64,000 nucleotides of DNA from Chitinophaga niabensis (GTDB lineage Bacteria; Bacteroidota; Bacteroidia; Chitinophagales; Chitinophagaceae), in NCBI RefSeq assembly GCF_039545795.1, contig NZ_CP154260.1, positions 3,167,001 to 3,231,000 on the forward strand, read 5' to 3'. The notes under the pieces were generated by a model. The model was not told where the DNA came from. It did no database searches and saw only the letters and a program-made list of their open reading frames with translations. Numbering within the stretch: position 1 is the stretch's first letter; each line of letters begins with the position of its first letter. Shown here piece after piece: positions 41,458 through 51,012 of this stretch. The position numbers and the translations under genes were made by a program.

Positions 41458-41967
41458 TTAAAAAGACGCTCCGCTGTGGATCAGTTCCCTCCATTTGCTC
41501 CAGGATCTCTTATCCTTCACCCGGTTCAGGGTATAACTGTATTGCGCATTGCCTACGAGGAAATTCTTTTGTTTATCCAGGATGAACAATACCTGTTCGT
41601 CTCCTTTCAGTAAGAACAGGCTTACCTCTCCCATATCCAGCCTGTATACTATGGCTTCCGGGTGATGAGGTATTCCTTTCTCTATTGCCCATTTTCCGGT
41701 ACCGGACCTTATGCCCATACCTCCTATCCTGTACATCGAAGGAAGATGGGTGACCTTGTCTACATACAACACCAGCCATACTTTCCGTTTAGCGCATTCC
41801 TCCCGGTGCGGCATATTCAATACCGGCAAAATTTCCCGGCAGGCGGTTCTGCCTTCATAAAAAGCCAGGGTAGCGGAGCCTGGCGGAATGGAATCTTTGG
41901 GAAGAACCTGTGCCTGTAACTCTGCGGCAGATACTATAAACATAATCAGCAGCAATATCTTTTGCAT
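41458..41967 (-). CDS. Secreted protein, paralogue of the next gene
   Basis: A 169-residue exported protein (signal peptide ending ELQAQ). It shares a pattern with the protein encoded just upstream: a conserved Cys pair (TACREI and EECAKRKVWL), a YRIGG or YRLTG turn, GKWAI or GKWSI, and the C-terminal SYTLNR. The two genes are 5 bases apart and look like a tandem duplication. The pattern weakly recalls NlpE-type envelope-stress proteins, but no confident family assignment is possible. Confidence 0.55.
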   Translation of the reverse strand: MQKILLLIMFIVSAAELQAQVLPKDSIPPGSATLAFYEGRTACREILPVLNMPHREECAKRKVWLVLYVDKVTHLPSMYRIGGMGIRSGTGKWAIEKGIPHHPEAIVYRLDMGEVSLFLLKGDEQVLFILDKQKNFLVGNAQYSYTLNRVKDKRSWSKWRELIHSGASF

Positions 41968-41972
41968 AGGAT

Positions 41973-42419
41973 CTATTTGATGCGGTTGAGGGTATAGCTT
42001 TGAAAGGGATCGCCGGTCATATAACGGCCCTGTTCGTCCAGCAGATGCAGGAGATCATCATTTAGTTTTACAAAGCGTACCGATGGATTCAGTTGATAAA
42101 TGAGATAGCCAGTGAATTTCCCCGTTCCCTCCTGAATGCTCCATTTACCGGCAGATTCGCTTTTGACGTCTGGCTGGGAATAATTATTATCCGGCAGAAT
42201 ATGACGGCTTTCCCCCGTTAGCCTGTAAGTGGTGGGCTGCTGTGTACGAGGGTCACGAAACAGGGTAAGTTCCCATTTCACAAGGGCGCAATCTTTATTA
42301 GCGGGGATATTATGCAGCGGTCTTATTAACTGGCCGCAGGGTGTGGTGGCTGCATATACTTCCCGGGGAGAAGTGCCAAACGTTGAAAGAAAGAACCAGG
42401 TGGCTAAAAACAGTTGCAT
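41973..42419 (-). CDS. Secreted protein, paralogue of the preceding gene
   Basis: A 148-residue exported protein (signal peptide to about YAA). It shares the Cys pattern (TTPCGQL and NKDCALVKW), TTYRLTG, AGKWSIQEG, YQLNP and FQSYTLNRIK with its downstream neighbour. Because both keep the Cys pair and the terminal SYTLNR, they probably have the same fold and a related role. No partner or ligand is known. It is upstream in the pair, with a 5-base gap. Confidence 0.55.
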   Translation of the reverse strand: MQLFLATWFFLSTFGTSPREVYAATTPCGQLIRPLHNIPANKDCALVKWELTLFRDPRTQQPTTYRLTGESRHILPDNNYSQPDVKSESAGKWSIQEGTGKFTGYLIYQLNPSVRFVKLNDDLLHLLDEQGRYMTGDPFQSYTLNRIK

Positions 42420-42504
42420 AACATGGGATTTATACTACAAGCTACTTAAAAGAGCGCGCTGTATATACTTTTTACATGTAGTGCCGTATTTCCTTGATGA
42501 AGTG

Positions 42505-43419
42505 CTATTTAGCGGTTAACTGATGTAAGATCTGGAAGCCGATGCCCATTGTCATCATACGTTCCTTTTTGTTGGCCAACAGCTGCTGGGTCCAATCGAG
42601 CAATCCGCCATCACCGATTTCATACACAACATCATCCAGTACGATCTTCATCTTTATCCTGAAGCCGTAGTAATAATTATTACTATTGTCCGGCTCAACA
42701 ACAGAGATTGCCAGGCTATCCGGGAGATCTGTTATCATGGGACTCAGGCTATCGTATCCTTTACCCGGGATGATCTCAAAATACAGCTGTTGTATGCCGA
42801 ATACCTCTTTGCAGATCTGCGAGGATATAGATATTTGTTTCAGCAGTTCTTCCCGCTCAAAATTAAAGCTGCCGGTATCCCTGCCACAGGAAACCAGGCA
42901 AAGCACTGAAAAATGAGGGGTGAAATGAGGATTGGAAAATGCCTGTGTGCGCAGGATCCTGGAAATATTGCTATAGTTGCGGGTTGTTTTTCCCAACACT
43001 CTTTTTTTCTTTAGCCAGGCATAATGCAGCGCTATCGCATTGGTTGGGTCTGCCTGTACTTCTGTATTCCTTAAAGCTGTGAGCACTTTCTTCTGATCTA
43101 CTGTAGCTACCACGCTACTTGTTCCCAACTGGGCAACAGGCGACAGTTCTATGGGTTCGAATCCTTTTGATGCTAATAATTTATAGCAACTTAATTCGTT
43201 CTCTTTAAGCTTTATAACATCTGTTTCAAAAGGTTTAACCAGCTTATTCCGGGCATATTTGTTCAGCAGAGTAGAAGCCGTTTCCTGCTGAACACGTTTA
43301 TTAAATACATCCAGCAGGACGGTATTCAATTCCGAACCGTTTAGTTCCCTTGCTAAGACACTGACGAAACTCTGCAGATCCAACCTGCTGATAATATGAG
43401 TGCTTATATTCTTTTTCAT
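42505..43419 (-). CDS. Class II aaRS-like paralogue, uncertain
   Basis: A 304-residue soluble protein; the start at 43419 (MKKNISTH) is preferred over an extension of 32 residues. A central segment reads PVAQLGTSSVVATVDQKKVLTALRNTEVQADPTNAIAL. A later one reads RTQAFSNPHFTPHFSVL, which resembles motif 2 of class II aminoacyl-tRNA synthetases ('R.E....NPEFT..E'). GDGGLLDWTQQLL near the end is a possible motif 3. This suggests a synthetase-like core, as in HisZ or other paralogues. I am not sure: no anticodon-binding domain is visible and the motifs are altered. The flanking genes are unrelated. Confidence 0.35.
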   Translation of the reverse strand: MKKNISTHIISRLDLQSFVSVLARELNGSELNTVLLDVFNKRVQQETASTLLNKYARNKLVKPFETDVIKLKENELSCYKLLASKGFEPIELSPVAQLGTSSVVATVDQKKVLTALRNTEVQADPTNAIALHYAWLKKKRVLGKTTRNYSNISRILRTQAFSNPHFTPHFSVLCLVSCGRDTGSFNFEREELLKQISISSQICKEVFGIQQLYFEIIPGKGYDSLSPMITDLPDSLAISVVEPDNSNNYYYGFRIKMKIVLDDVVYEIGDGGLLDWTQQLLANKKERMMTMGIGFQILHQLTAK

Positions 43420-43671
43420 TTCCAGATGTTGTACGCTTGTAAAGGTAATGCAATGTTTATTTACCTGCCTCATAAAGGATCCAATCACACATTCCGCATT
43501 GATTGGTGGGATCACAAGTCCTACATTTCTATTTTAAGGCTTTGTATATTTATGAATAGCAGTGAACCAGTAAGAGGCTTAACATCAGACAAAACAAGTT
43601 GTGCGTTCTATTATTTTTTTTGTATTTTGATATAGTTGTCCACGTTACTTTAATCGTTAATCCAAAACTCC

Positions 43672-45186
43672 ATGAAAACAAACATCTCTATTTGTTTGCT
43701 AGGCTGTTTAAGCCTTGCGCTCCTCTCTGCGTGCCAAAAAAAGATCTCTCTGGAACGGCCACTGCTACTAAGTATGACAGACAGTATTTCAGAGGACGAT
43801 TTTAACATTGAAAGCACTTTCACCAATCCGCTGAAATCGAGTGGTGCCGATCCCTGGGTAACCCAACACAACGGGAAGTATTATTACACCTATACCCAGG
43901 GTAGCAAACTGGTACTGTATGAAACAACAGCCATGTCTGAACTGGCATTGGCTAAGTATGATGAAGCCTGGGTCCCTCCTGCAGGCATGCCTTACTCAAA
44001 AAACATCTGGGCACCTGAACTGCACCGGCTCAACAACAAGTGGTACATGTATTTTGCTGCGGATAACGGCACCAATGCCAATCATCGCATGTATGCCGTA
44101 GAAAATACTTCGGCTGATCCCATGCAGGGCACATGGGTGCTGAAAGGAAAAGTTGCCGATTCTACGGACCAATGGGCTATTGATGGAACAGTAGTTGAGT
44201 ATGGCGGGCAATTGTACATGTTATGGTCTGGCGGTAATGCGGGCGCTGCACCGCAGCGGATTTACATTGCGCCGATGAGTGATCCCTGGACGATTTCAGG
44301 CCCCAGGGTAGCTATTTCCAGTCCCTCCTATTCCTGGGAAATGAATGGCAGTGCCATCAACGAAGGACCCCAACCGATCATCAATCCAGGCGGACAATTG
44401 CTGGTGGTTTATTCCGGCAGCGGTTACTGGGTGGATACCTATTGCCTGGGATTATTAACGTTGCAGGTAAATGGGGATCCCCTGAATCCTGCACACTGGG
44501 TAAAAACATCCACCCCTGTTTTTTCCATGAACGCGGCCAGCGGAGCTTATGGGCCCGGGCACAATGGATTTTTCAAATCACCGGATGGTACGGAAGACTG
44601 GCTCATTTATCATGCACGCAGTGCTGCCGGAGGAGGAGGCCGTAATGCACGCATACAAAAATTCACCTGGAATATGGATGGCTCGCCGAATTTCGGGATC
44701 CCTGTCGCTATTAATTCTCCCGTGACCAAACCTTCCGGAGAACCTATCCGGTACGTGTATAAAAAAGCCAGTTGGTCTATAGCCGGTTACAGCTCACAGG
44801 AGCTCAACAACAACCGCATTGCAACAAAGATCATAGATGATAATGTAACTACTCCCTGGATAGCACGTTATTCCGCTCCCGCAACCAATTATCCTGATCA
44901 TTGGATCGCCGTGGATATGCAGGATACGCTTAACGTAGATGGTTTCATTTTTGTGCAGAAAGATGGCGACCGGAAAATAAAAGACATGGAGGTACTGGTG
45001 GCTAACGACACTACAACATGGGAAAGCCTTGGCACTATTCAGCTGCTCAATCTCCATCCTAATAAGCAGTATTTCACACTGCCTGTAAGGAAGCAAGCCC
45101 GGTATTTTAAACTGGTACCTGTTTCCGGCCTCGATGCACAGCCTCAGCCTGGTTTGGCAGAAGTAAGTGCTTTTATACTTGATTAA
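43672..45186 (+). CDS. GH43 lipoprotein with discoidin-like C terminus
   Basis: A 504-residue lipoprotein (LLSAC, Cys21). The five-bladed GH43 propeller is clear: catalytic base Asp60 in SSGADPWV, pKa-setting Asp171 in QWAIDGTV and acid Glu231 in AINEGPQ. Residues about 370 to the end form an F5/8 type C (discoidin) sandwich (GYSSQELNNNRIATKIIDDN, DHWIAVDMQDTLNVDGFIF), a probable sugar-binding module. The role is likely alpha-L-arabinofuranosidase or arabinanase, on the cell surface. It is tail-to-tail with a GH43 paralogue carrying a different module. Confidence 0.9.
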   Translation: MKTNISICLLGCLSLALLSACQKKISLERPLLLSMTDSISEDDFNIESTFTNPLKSSGADPWVTQHNGKYYYTYTQGSKLVLYETTAMSELALAKYDEAWVPPAGMPYSKNIWAPELHRLNNKWYMYFAADNGTNANHRMYAVENTSADPMQGTWVLKGKVADSTDQWAIDGTVVEYGGQLYMLWSGGNAGAAPQRIYIAPMSDPWTISGPRVAISSPSYSWEMNGSAINEGPQPIINPGGQLLVVYSGSGYWVDTYCLGLLTLQVNGDPLNPAHWVKTSTPVFSMNAASGAYGPGHNGFFKSPDGTEDWLIYHARSAAGGGGRNARIQKFTWNMDGSPNFGIPVAINSPVTKPSGEPIRYVYKKASWSIAGYSSQELNNNRIATKIIDDNVTTPWIARYSAPATNYPDHWIAVDMQDTLNVDGFIFVQKDGDRKIKDMEVLVANDTTTWESLGTIQLLNLHPNKQYFTLPVRKQARYFKLVPVSGLDAQPQPGLAEVSAFILD

Positions 45187-45191
45187 ATAAA

Positions 45192-45227
45192 GAAGCCCCG
45201 GTGTAAACCAGGGCCTCGTTCGTTTTT
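45192..45227 (+). terminator. Imperfect hairpin terminator
   Basis: GAAGCCCCGG (45192-45201) pairs with CCAGGGCCTC (45208-45217) with two mismatches, followed by a T run at 45223-45227. It lies between the convergent GH43 genes. Confidence 0.5.
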
Positions 45228-45284
45228 AGTAGTAACTACCAGAACTTTTCAGATCCGATAGTAAGAGCCAGTTTTAATAATTTA

Positions 45285-46850
45285 TCAGTCACCAATCGGG
45301 ATAGGCGTATTAACCCCTGTTGCCTGGGCTGTGCCAAAGTTTGGTGATCCGTCTGTATTCCATGTTAGTTTTTGCATCCTTGCCGTTCTGGAACCATTGG
45401 TGGTGGCGGCTACGCTGCGGGCATGATAGACAAACCAGTTTTCAGTATGTAACACCCCATTTGCATCTGTATAGCTACTCACAAAAAAACTGTTATGGCC
45501 CGGCCCGTACACAGCATTCGCATCATTCCTCACAAACACCTGTTTTTTATTGATCCAGTCCGCTGCCACAGTAGGATTCCCGCCGCTTTTCAATTGTATT
45601 TGTGCCAGGCAATAATTATCGCTCGTGTAACGACTGGCAGAATATATAATGAATACCGGGCTGCTGGCATCTTTTTGCAGCATAATGGGCCCTTCATTAA
45701 CACCCGCTCCGATTGAACTGGGTTCATGTTTTTCCCAGGTATTGGTAGGTGATGATATGGCCACCCTGGGACCACTGATAGTCCAGGGGTTGGACATCGG
45801 CGCCAGGTAGATGTATTGTTTGAACTTGGTGGCTTCACTCGCCCAGCCGGACCAGATAAAATAATTGTTTGTGCCGATAGTCAGCACGGAACCATCAATT
45901 GCCCACTGGTCTGTTGAATCAAAGATCTTTCCTTTGAACGTCCATGTGCCGGTTGTGGGATCGGCATTGGCATTCTCCAATACATACATGCGGTGAACAT
46001 CTCCTGCCGCCGCATCATCCGCAGCAAAATAGATATACCATTTACCAGACAGGAAATGTAATTCAGGAGCCCATATGGCAGTTGAATAGGCGGTGCCAGT
46101 AGGAGGCGTCCAGACAATGGTTTCTGTCATCGCTGCTAATAAGGACACGGAGGGGGTTTTGGTAATGCCAATCTTATTGCCTTTGGTATACAGGAAATAA
46201 TAATACCCATCTTTCTGCGCTACGTGAGGATCTGCACGGCTGGCATTCACCAGGGGGTTCTGAAAATAAAGGTTACGGAATTCAAAGAGGTCCTGCGTAC
46301 CTGTTACACTGCTTTTCTGCCTGATCTTTCTGCCAGGCACCGAATCGTCAGGGTCCAGCACCATTTTCATGCCCGTTTGTTTATTGGTCAGGGAGAAAAG
46401 ATTGGTACTGCCGGGGGAATAGGTAATAGCCCAGCGTTGCGCATCGGAACCAATATCCGTTCCCTGCTGCAATATATCCCCTGAAGTGGCAGAGGGGGAT
46501 TCGAGGCATTTATTACTGGTAACACTGATCACCTTATAATAGGTGGCATCCACCTTTACCAGTTTCCATTTCTGCCCGTTATTGGGAAACCATCCCCATT
46601 GCTGAATTTTTTGTCCGGCAGCAGTGGAGTTGCCGGTTACTTCAACTACCGGGCCATTGGGTAATGACACCACAGGCCGGATGCGGTAAATGCCGCTGTC
46701 GATCACCGTTCCCAATGGAGGCGCAGCACTGATCAGCTGAGCCGGCAACTGAACTTTTTCATTCGTGATACTGTCCGGCTGCCTCTTCTGACAGCCGGCT
46801 GCCAGCAATGCGATGGCGATAACAGCTTTGGTAAATAATGCATTTTTCAT
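45285..46850 (-). CDS. GH43 lipoprotein with N-terminal ricin-type domain
   Basis: A 521-residue lipoprotein (LLAAGC, Cys20). Residues about 50-190 form a ricin B-type lectin (CBM13-like) domain with repeats such as NGQKWKLVKV, NKCLESPS and SDAQRWAI. The GH43 propeller follows with base Asp207 in ASRADPHV, Asp319 in QWAIDGSV and Glu386 in GVNEGPIM. It shares the string PWTISGPRVAISSP with the other GH43, so the catalytic parts are recent paralogues, but the binding modules differ. Likely arabinan or arabinoxylan processing. Confidence 0.9.
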   Translation of the reverse strand: MKNALFTKAVIAIALLAAGCQKRQPDSITNEKVQLPAQLISAAPPLGTVIDSGIYRIRPVVSLPNGPVVEVTGNSTAAGQKIQQWGWFPNNGQKWKLVKVDATYYKVISVTSNKCLESPSATSGDILQQGTDIGSDAQRWAITYSPGSTNLFSLTNKQTGMKMVLDPDDSVPGRKIRQKSSVTGTQDLFEFRNLYFQNPLVNASRADPHVAQKDGYYYFLYTKGNKIGITKTPSVSLLAAMTETIVWTPPTGTAYSTAIWAPELHFLSGKWYIYFAADDAAAGDVHRMYVLENANADPTTGTWTFKGKIFDSTDQWAIDGSVLTIGTNNYFIWSGWASEATKFKQYIYLAPMSNPWTISGPRVAISSPTNTWEKHEPSSIGAGVNEGPIMLQKDASSPVFIIYSASRYTSDNYCLAQIQLKSGGNPTVAADWINKKQVFVRNDANAVYGPGHNSFFVSSYTDANGVLHTENWFVYHARSVAATTNGSRTARMQKLTWNTDGSPNFGTAQATGVNTPIPIGD

Positions 46851-47005
46851 GTGGAATTGTTGTTAGGTTATCAATTTACACGGGGTGCTGAATCTCAATT
46901 TTACTGCCAGTCAAAATAAATGAATAGCCAGTGCTTAAATTGTTCAACTTTTTGCCTGTTTGTCTCATGCCCTAAGCCTCCCTTATGCAAACAGTTGATT
47001 TTTAT

Positions 47006-47013
47006 TATATTTG
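47006..47013 (+). promoter_or_regulatory. TAnnTTTG -7 box
   Basis: TATATTTG, exact, 10 bases before the ATG at 47024. It lies downstream of the earlier in-frame ATG at 46985, which supports the later start. Confidence 0.5.
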
Positions 47014-47023
47014 GTTACCCGTT

Positions 47024-50000
47024 ATGCGATTATACTTATGTTCCCTTTTACTAAGCCTGGTGTTACAACTTGCAACGCTACCCTGTTGCGGGAAGTATTA
47101 TTTTACACATTACCAGGTTGAAGATGGATTGGTACACAATGCGGTGACTTCCATTTTACAGGACAGTAAAGGCTTGATATGGATCGGTACCCGGGGAGGG
47201 TTAAGTCGTTTTGATGGTTATACCTTCAAAACCTGCAAAAATCCTCAGAACAAATTTGGCAGGATAGGGAATAATGTGATCACCGTTATCACCGAGGATA
47301 AAAAGGGCATGTTATGGATTGGTACGGGTAAGGGCATTTTTATGTACAATCCCTATAATGAGGTTTTTACTTTACTCGAAGCTGCTCCGCAAACATACAT
47401 CAGCCACCTGCTCACGGATAACGATAACAATCTATGGTTCGTGGCTAATTATTCCCTCTGCAAATATGATCAGGGTAAAAAAAAGGTGGAAGATCTAAAG
47501 ATCCCCGCATCCTGTATAGCCTTAGACAGTAACAGGAATTTATGGGTAGGAAATGATGATGGGGTAATTGGCATCTACTCATACCGCAACCGTTCTGTTA
47601 CCCATATCCGGATCATCGATCAGCATATCCCTGCCAATATGCGCTCCATCAGCAAAATATATCCCGTCAATGAAAAGGAGGTTTTGGTAGGATGTTTTAA
47701 ACAGGGTCTGAAAAGTTATAACACGGCAACGGGAACCATCACATCTTTACAGCTTCAAAGCAACAACAAAACCGATATATACGTACGGGATATTACGGCA
47801 GGTTGTCACCAGCAGTACTGGATAGCCACAGAATCAGGGATCTACCTGTACGACCCTGTGACCAACACCAGTCAAAACCTGCGAAAACAGATCAGCGACC
47901 CTTATTCTCTATCAGACAACGCTGTGTATACGATATGTAAGGATAACCAGGGAGGTATGTGGGTGGGTACTTATTTCGGCGGCTTAAATTATTATTCGAA
48001 AGAAAATGCCCGCTTTGAAAAATACTACCCCTTGCAAGGCAGTAATTCCATATCCGGCAACGCCGTGAGAACCATCTGTGCTGATACCAGGGGTAACTTA
48101 TGGATCGGTACGGAAGATGCGGGGATCAATCAATTCAATCCTAAAACAGGGCAATTCACGCATTATGCTGCCACCGGTAAAAAGGGAGATATTTCCTATC
48201 CCAATATCCACGGACTGCTGGCCTTGGGGGACCAGTTGTTTATTGGCTCGTTCTTACATGGTATGGAAGTAATGGATATGCGTACCGGGAAGGTAACTGA
48301 CCATTTTGAATTCATTGGTGATAAAGATGATAAGGTGAGTGACTTTGTGCATCGTTTTTATCTCACAAAAGACAGTACCCTACTCGTTGGCACTGCCTAC
48401 AATGGTTCCGGTCTGTTCCATTACGACAGGAAGCGAAGGACATTCAACCGCATTAAACAGATCCCCTATAACTCCTATGTTTTCGATATCACAGAAGATA
48501 GCGAAGGGAATATCTGGACGGGCAGCGTATCGCAGGGTGCATTTTATTACCATCCCAAAACCGGCCGGCATGGGAATTTCCGCTTTGGTGATAAAGTGAA
48601 TGAGTTTCCCGTACATTATATTTTTGAAGACAGCCGGCACTCCCTCTGGTTTGCCACTAATGGTGGCGGCCTGATACAGTTGGCGCCGGACAGGAAAACC
48701 ATTAAAAAATTCACCACAGAAAACGGCCTGCCCAGCAATGTGGTGTTCTGTATCCTGGAAGACAGCTCAAAACACTTATGGATCAGCTCCTTAAAAGGGC
48801 TGATTTCCCTTGATCCAGGTACTGGTCACTGTAAGACCTATACGCAACCGGACGGGCTTATAACAGATCAATTCAATTATAATTCTGCTTACAAAGACGC
48901 TGATGGGAAAATGTATTTCGGATCTGTGAAAGGAATGATTGCTTTTAACCCGGCTGAATTTGACCGGAAAAATGTATCTCCGCCAACATATATCACCGGG
49001 TTTCAAATAGACAACAAGGAGATAACCCCCAGCGACAAAGATGGCCCCCTCAGCAGGTCTGTGCTGTTTACAGACACCATTGTGCTCACGCACGATCAGA
49101 ATAACTTCAGCATTGAATTTGCAGCGCTGAACTATTCCTCCGCCAGGGCCACAAAGTATAAATACTTCATGACCGGCCTGGATAAAGAATGGACCTATCT
49201 TAACACCAACAGGAATGCCTGGTTTACAGATCTTTCACCGGGGAGTTATACGTTTACCGTATGTGCAGAAAGTAATGTGGGTGACTGGACGGGTGAAGAG
49301 CGGCACCTTTTTATCCGCATTTTACCTCCTTTCTGGAAGAGCAATACGGCTTATGTATCCTACCTGTTTTTATCAGGTATAATGCTGTTCCTGCTGGTCC
49401 GCTATTATCATGCTTACCTGAGCAGAAAAAACCTGGCTAAATTACAACTGTTCGAACACCAGAAAGAAAAAGAGATCTACCAGTTTAAGATTGATTTCTT
49501 CACCAATATTGCACATGAAATTCAAACCCCGCTCACGCTGATCGTAGGCCCTATAGAAAGGCTGATAAAAATGGCGGATCACCAGGAGCCTATTAAAAAG
49601 GGCCTGCTCACCGTTCAAAAGAATGCCCACCGGTTAACAGACCTCACAGGGCAGTTGCTGGATTTCAGGCAAACGGAGATAGAGCAGTTCGGATTAAACT
49701 TTGTAAACGTACACATCAATAAGCTCCTCCGGGAACAGGCAGATTCATTCAGGGAATTTGCCAAAGAGAACAACATCCGTTTAAATATAGACCTTCCTGA
49801 AACTGATATTGAAGCATTTGTAGACCGGGAAGCCCTGGTGAAGATCTGCGCTAACCTGCTCTCCAATGCCATTAAATATGCCGCATCTTCTGCAACCGTA
49901 AAGATGGCACCGCTGCAAACCGGCGATGAAAAATTCACCGTCAGCTTTTGTAACGATGGCAAAGAGATCCCGGTGGCATTCAGGAAAAAGATCTTTGAAC

Positions 50001-50194
50001 CATTCTTCAGACTGAACAATAAGCTAAAGCCGGGAACAGGTATCGGGTTACCGTTGGCCAGGTCATTAACAGAATTACATAACGGGTCATTAGAACTGGT
50101 TTCCGGCAATAGTAACGACATTGTTTTCGAATTAACATTACCAATACACCAGCAGTTCGAATTTAACCTGAGCAGCTGGAAAAAAGTACCATAG
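47024..50194 (+). CDS. Two-component propeller sensor histidine kinase (split HTCS, N-part)
   Basis: A 1,056-residue membrane kinase. A signal or anchor (LCSLLLSLVLQLATLPCC) is followed by two seven-bladed Reg_prop propellers (repeats such as DSKGLIWIGTRGGLSRFD, TRGNLWIGTEDAGINQF), a Y_Y_Y domain (TKYKYFMTGLDKEWTYLN), one membrane helix (AYVSYLFLSGIMLFLLV) and the kinase core: His831 in NIAHEIQTPL, an N box in LLSNAIKYA and a G box in GTGIGLPLARS. In hybrid two-component proteins a receiver and AraC domain follow in the same chain; here the frame stops with TAG and the receiver gene starts 2 bases later. Its ligand is probably an arabinan oligosaccharide, by context. Confidence 0.9.
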   Translation: MRLYLCSLLLSLVLQLATLPCCGKYYFTHYQVEDGLVHNAVTSILQDSKGLIWIGTRGGLSRFDGYTFKTCKNPQNKFGRIGNNVITVITEDKKGMLWIGTGKGIFMYNPYNEVFTLLEAAPQTYISHLLTDNDNNLWFVANYSLCKYDQGKKKVEDLKIPASCIALDSNRNLWVGNDDGVIGIYSYRNRSVTHIRIIDQHIPANMRSISKIYPVNEKEVLVGCFKQGLKSYNTATGTITSLQLQSNNKTDIYVRDITAGCHQQYWIATESGIYLYDPVTNTSQNLRKQISDPYSLSDNAVYTICKDNQGGMWVGTYFGGLNYYSKENARFEKYYPLQGSNSISGNAVRTICADTRGNLWIGTEDAGINQFNPKTGQFTHYAATGKKGDISYPNIHGLLALGDQLFIGSFLHGMEVMDMRTGKVTDHFEFIGDKDDKVSDFVHRFYLTKDSTLLVGTAYNGSGLFHYDRKRRTFNRIKQIPYNSYVFDITEDSEGNIWTGSVSQGAFYYHPKTGRHGNFRFGDKVNEFPVHYIFEDSRHSLWFATNGGGLIQLAPDRKTIKKFTTENGLPSNVVFCILEDSSKHLWISSLKGLISLDPGTGHCKTYTQPDGLITDQFNYNSAYKDADGKMYFGSVKGMIAFNPAEFDRKNVSPPTYITGFQIDNKEITPSDKDGPLSRSVLFTDTIVLTHDQNNFSIEFAALNYSSARATKYKYFMTGLDKEWTYLNTNRNAWFTDLSPGSYTFTVCAESNVGDWTGEERHLFIRILPPFWKSNTAYVSYLFLSGIMLFLLVRYYHAYLSRKNLAKLQLFEHQKEKEIYQFKIDFFTNIAHEIQTPLTLIVGPIERLIKMADHQEPIKKGLLTVQKNAHRLTDLTGQLLDFRQTEIEQFGLNFVNVHINKLLREQADSFREFAKENNIRLNIDLPETDIEAFVDREALVKICANLLSNAIKYAASSATVKMAPLQTGDEKFTVSFCNDGKEIPVAFRKKIFEPFFRLNNKLKPGTGIGLPLARSLTELHNGSLELVSGNSNDIVFELTLPIHQQFEFNLSSWKKVP

Positions 50195-50196
50195 TT

Positions 50197-50970
50197 ATGA
50201 CAGAGAGCATTTTAGTGGTAGACGACAACCGGGAGATCCTGGAATTTTTATCAGAAGTTTTAGGTGAAACCTATAAAATACACCTGGCAGAAAGTGCTGA
50301 AACAGCCCTGCAGGTAATGGATACGGAAGTGATACAGCTCATCGTATTAGATGTTATGCTGCCGGGCATGGATGGCTTTGAGTTATGCCAGCTGGTGAAA
50401 TCAAATGTTGAATACTGCCATATTCCGATTGTATTACTAACGTCCAAAAACAGCCATCGTTCACATATAACGGGACTGGAGGCCGGAGCAGATGCCTATA
50501 TCAGGAAACCTTTCTCTCCCGAATTCCTCCAGGTACAGATTGCAAATCTGCTCAATAACCGTTTGAAAATAAAAGCGCATTTTGCCACCTCACCTTTTGA
50601 GGATGTGCGGGTGATGGCTCATTCCAAAACAGATGAAACTTTTCTCAAACAACTGGATGACTATATCCGTAAAAACATCCAGGATTCACAGATAGATATT
50701 GATAAGCTGGCTGAACATATGAATATGAGCCGGCCTACTTTTTATAGAAAGATCAAATCGCTATCCGCGCTATCGCCCAAAGAGCTGATTGATATCACCC
50801 GGCTCAAAAAGGCAGCCGGGCTCATTGCGGAGAACGCTTACAGCCTGGCGGAGATCTCCAGAATGGTGGGTTATAGTACACAAAGCCTTTTCAGCAGGAA
50901 TTTTCAAAAACACTTTAAGGTATCTCCGCATGAATACCTGAAGTCACTGCCCAAAATGCCCACACAATAG
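50197..50970 (+). CDS. Receiver-AraC response regulator (split HTCS, C-part)
   Basis: A 257-residue regulator. The receiver has ILVVDDN, phospho-acceptor Asp52 in VLDVMLPGMDG, the Lys in YIRKPFSP and the Thr in LLTSK. The output is an AraC-type double helix-turn-helix (IDIDKLAEHMNMSRPTFYRKIKSLSALSPKELI and YSLAEISRMVGYSTQSLFSRNFQKHFKVSPHEYL). Its frame is open upstream through the kinase end: reading one base back in the six-A run at 50180-50185 would join the two proteins without a stop. It probably activates the GH43 genes. Confidence 0.92.
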   Translation: MTESILVVDDNREILEFLSEVLGETYKIHLAESAETALQVMDTEVIQLIVLDVMLPGMDGFELCQLVKSNVEYCHIPIVLLTSKNSHRSHITGLEAGADAYIRKPFSPEFLQVQIANLLNNRLKIKAHFATSPFEDVRVMAHSKTDETFLKQLDDYIRKNIQDSQIDIDKLAEHMNMSRPTFYRKIKSLSALSPKELIDITRLKKAAGLIAENAYSLAEISRMVGYSTQSLFSRNFQKHFKVSPHEYLKSLPKMPTQ

Positions 50971-51012
50971 CAATGGCCAAATAGCCCCACATTAAAGTCT
51001 ATATTGCCCCCT

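Noticed and set aside
50180..50186. A classical programmed -1 frameshift heptamer at the split two-component gene
   Set aside because: The kinase frame reads AAA AAA GTA, so the A-AAA-AAG slippery site is out of register, and no downstream stem was found. The open -1 frame remains of interest for other reasons.
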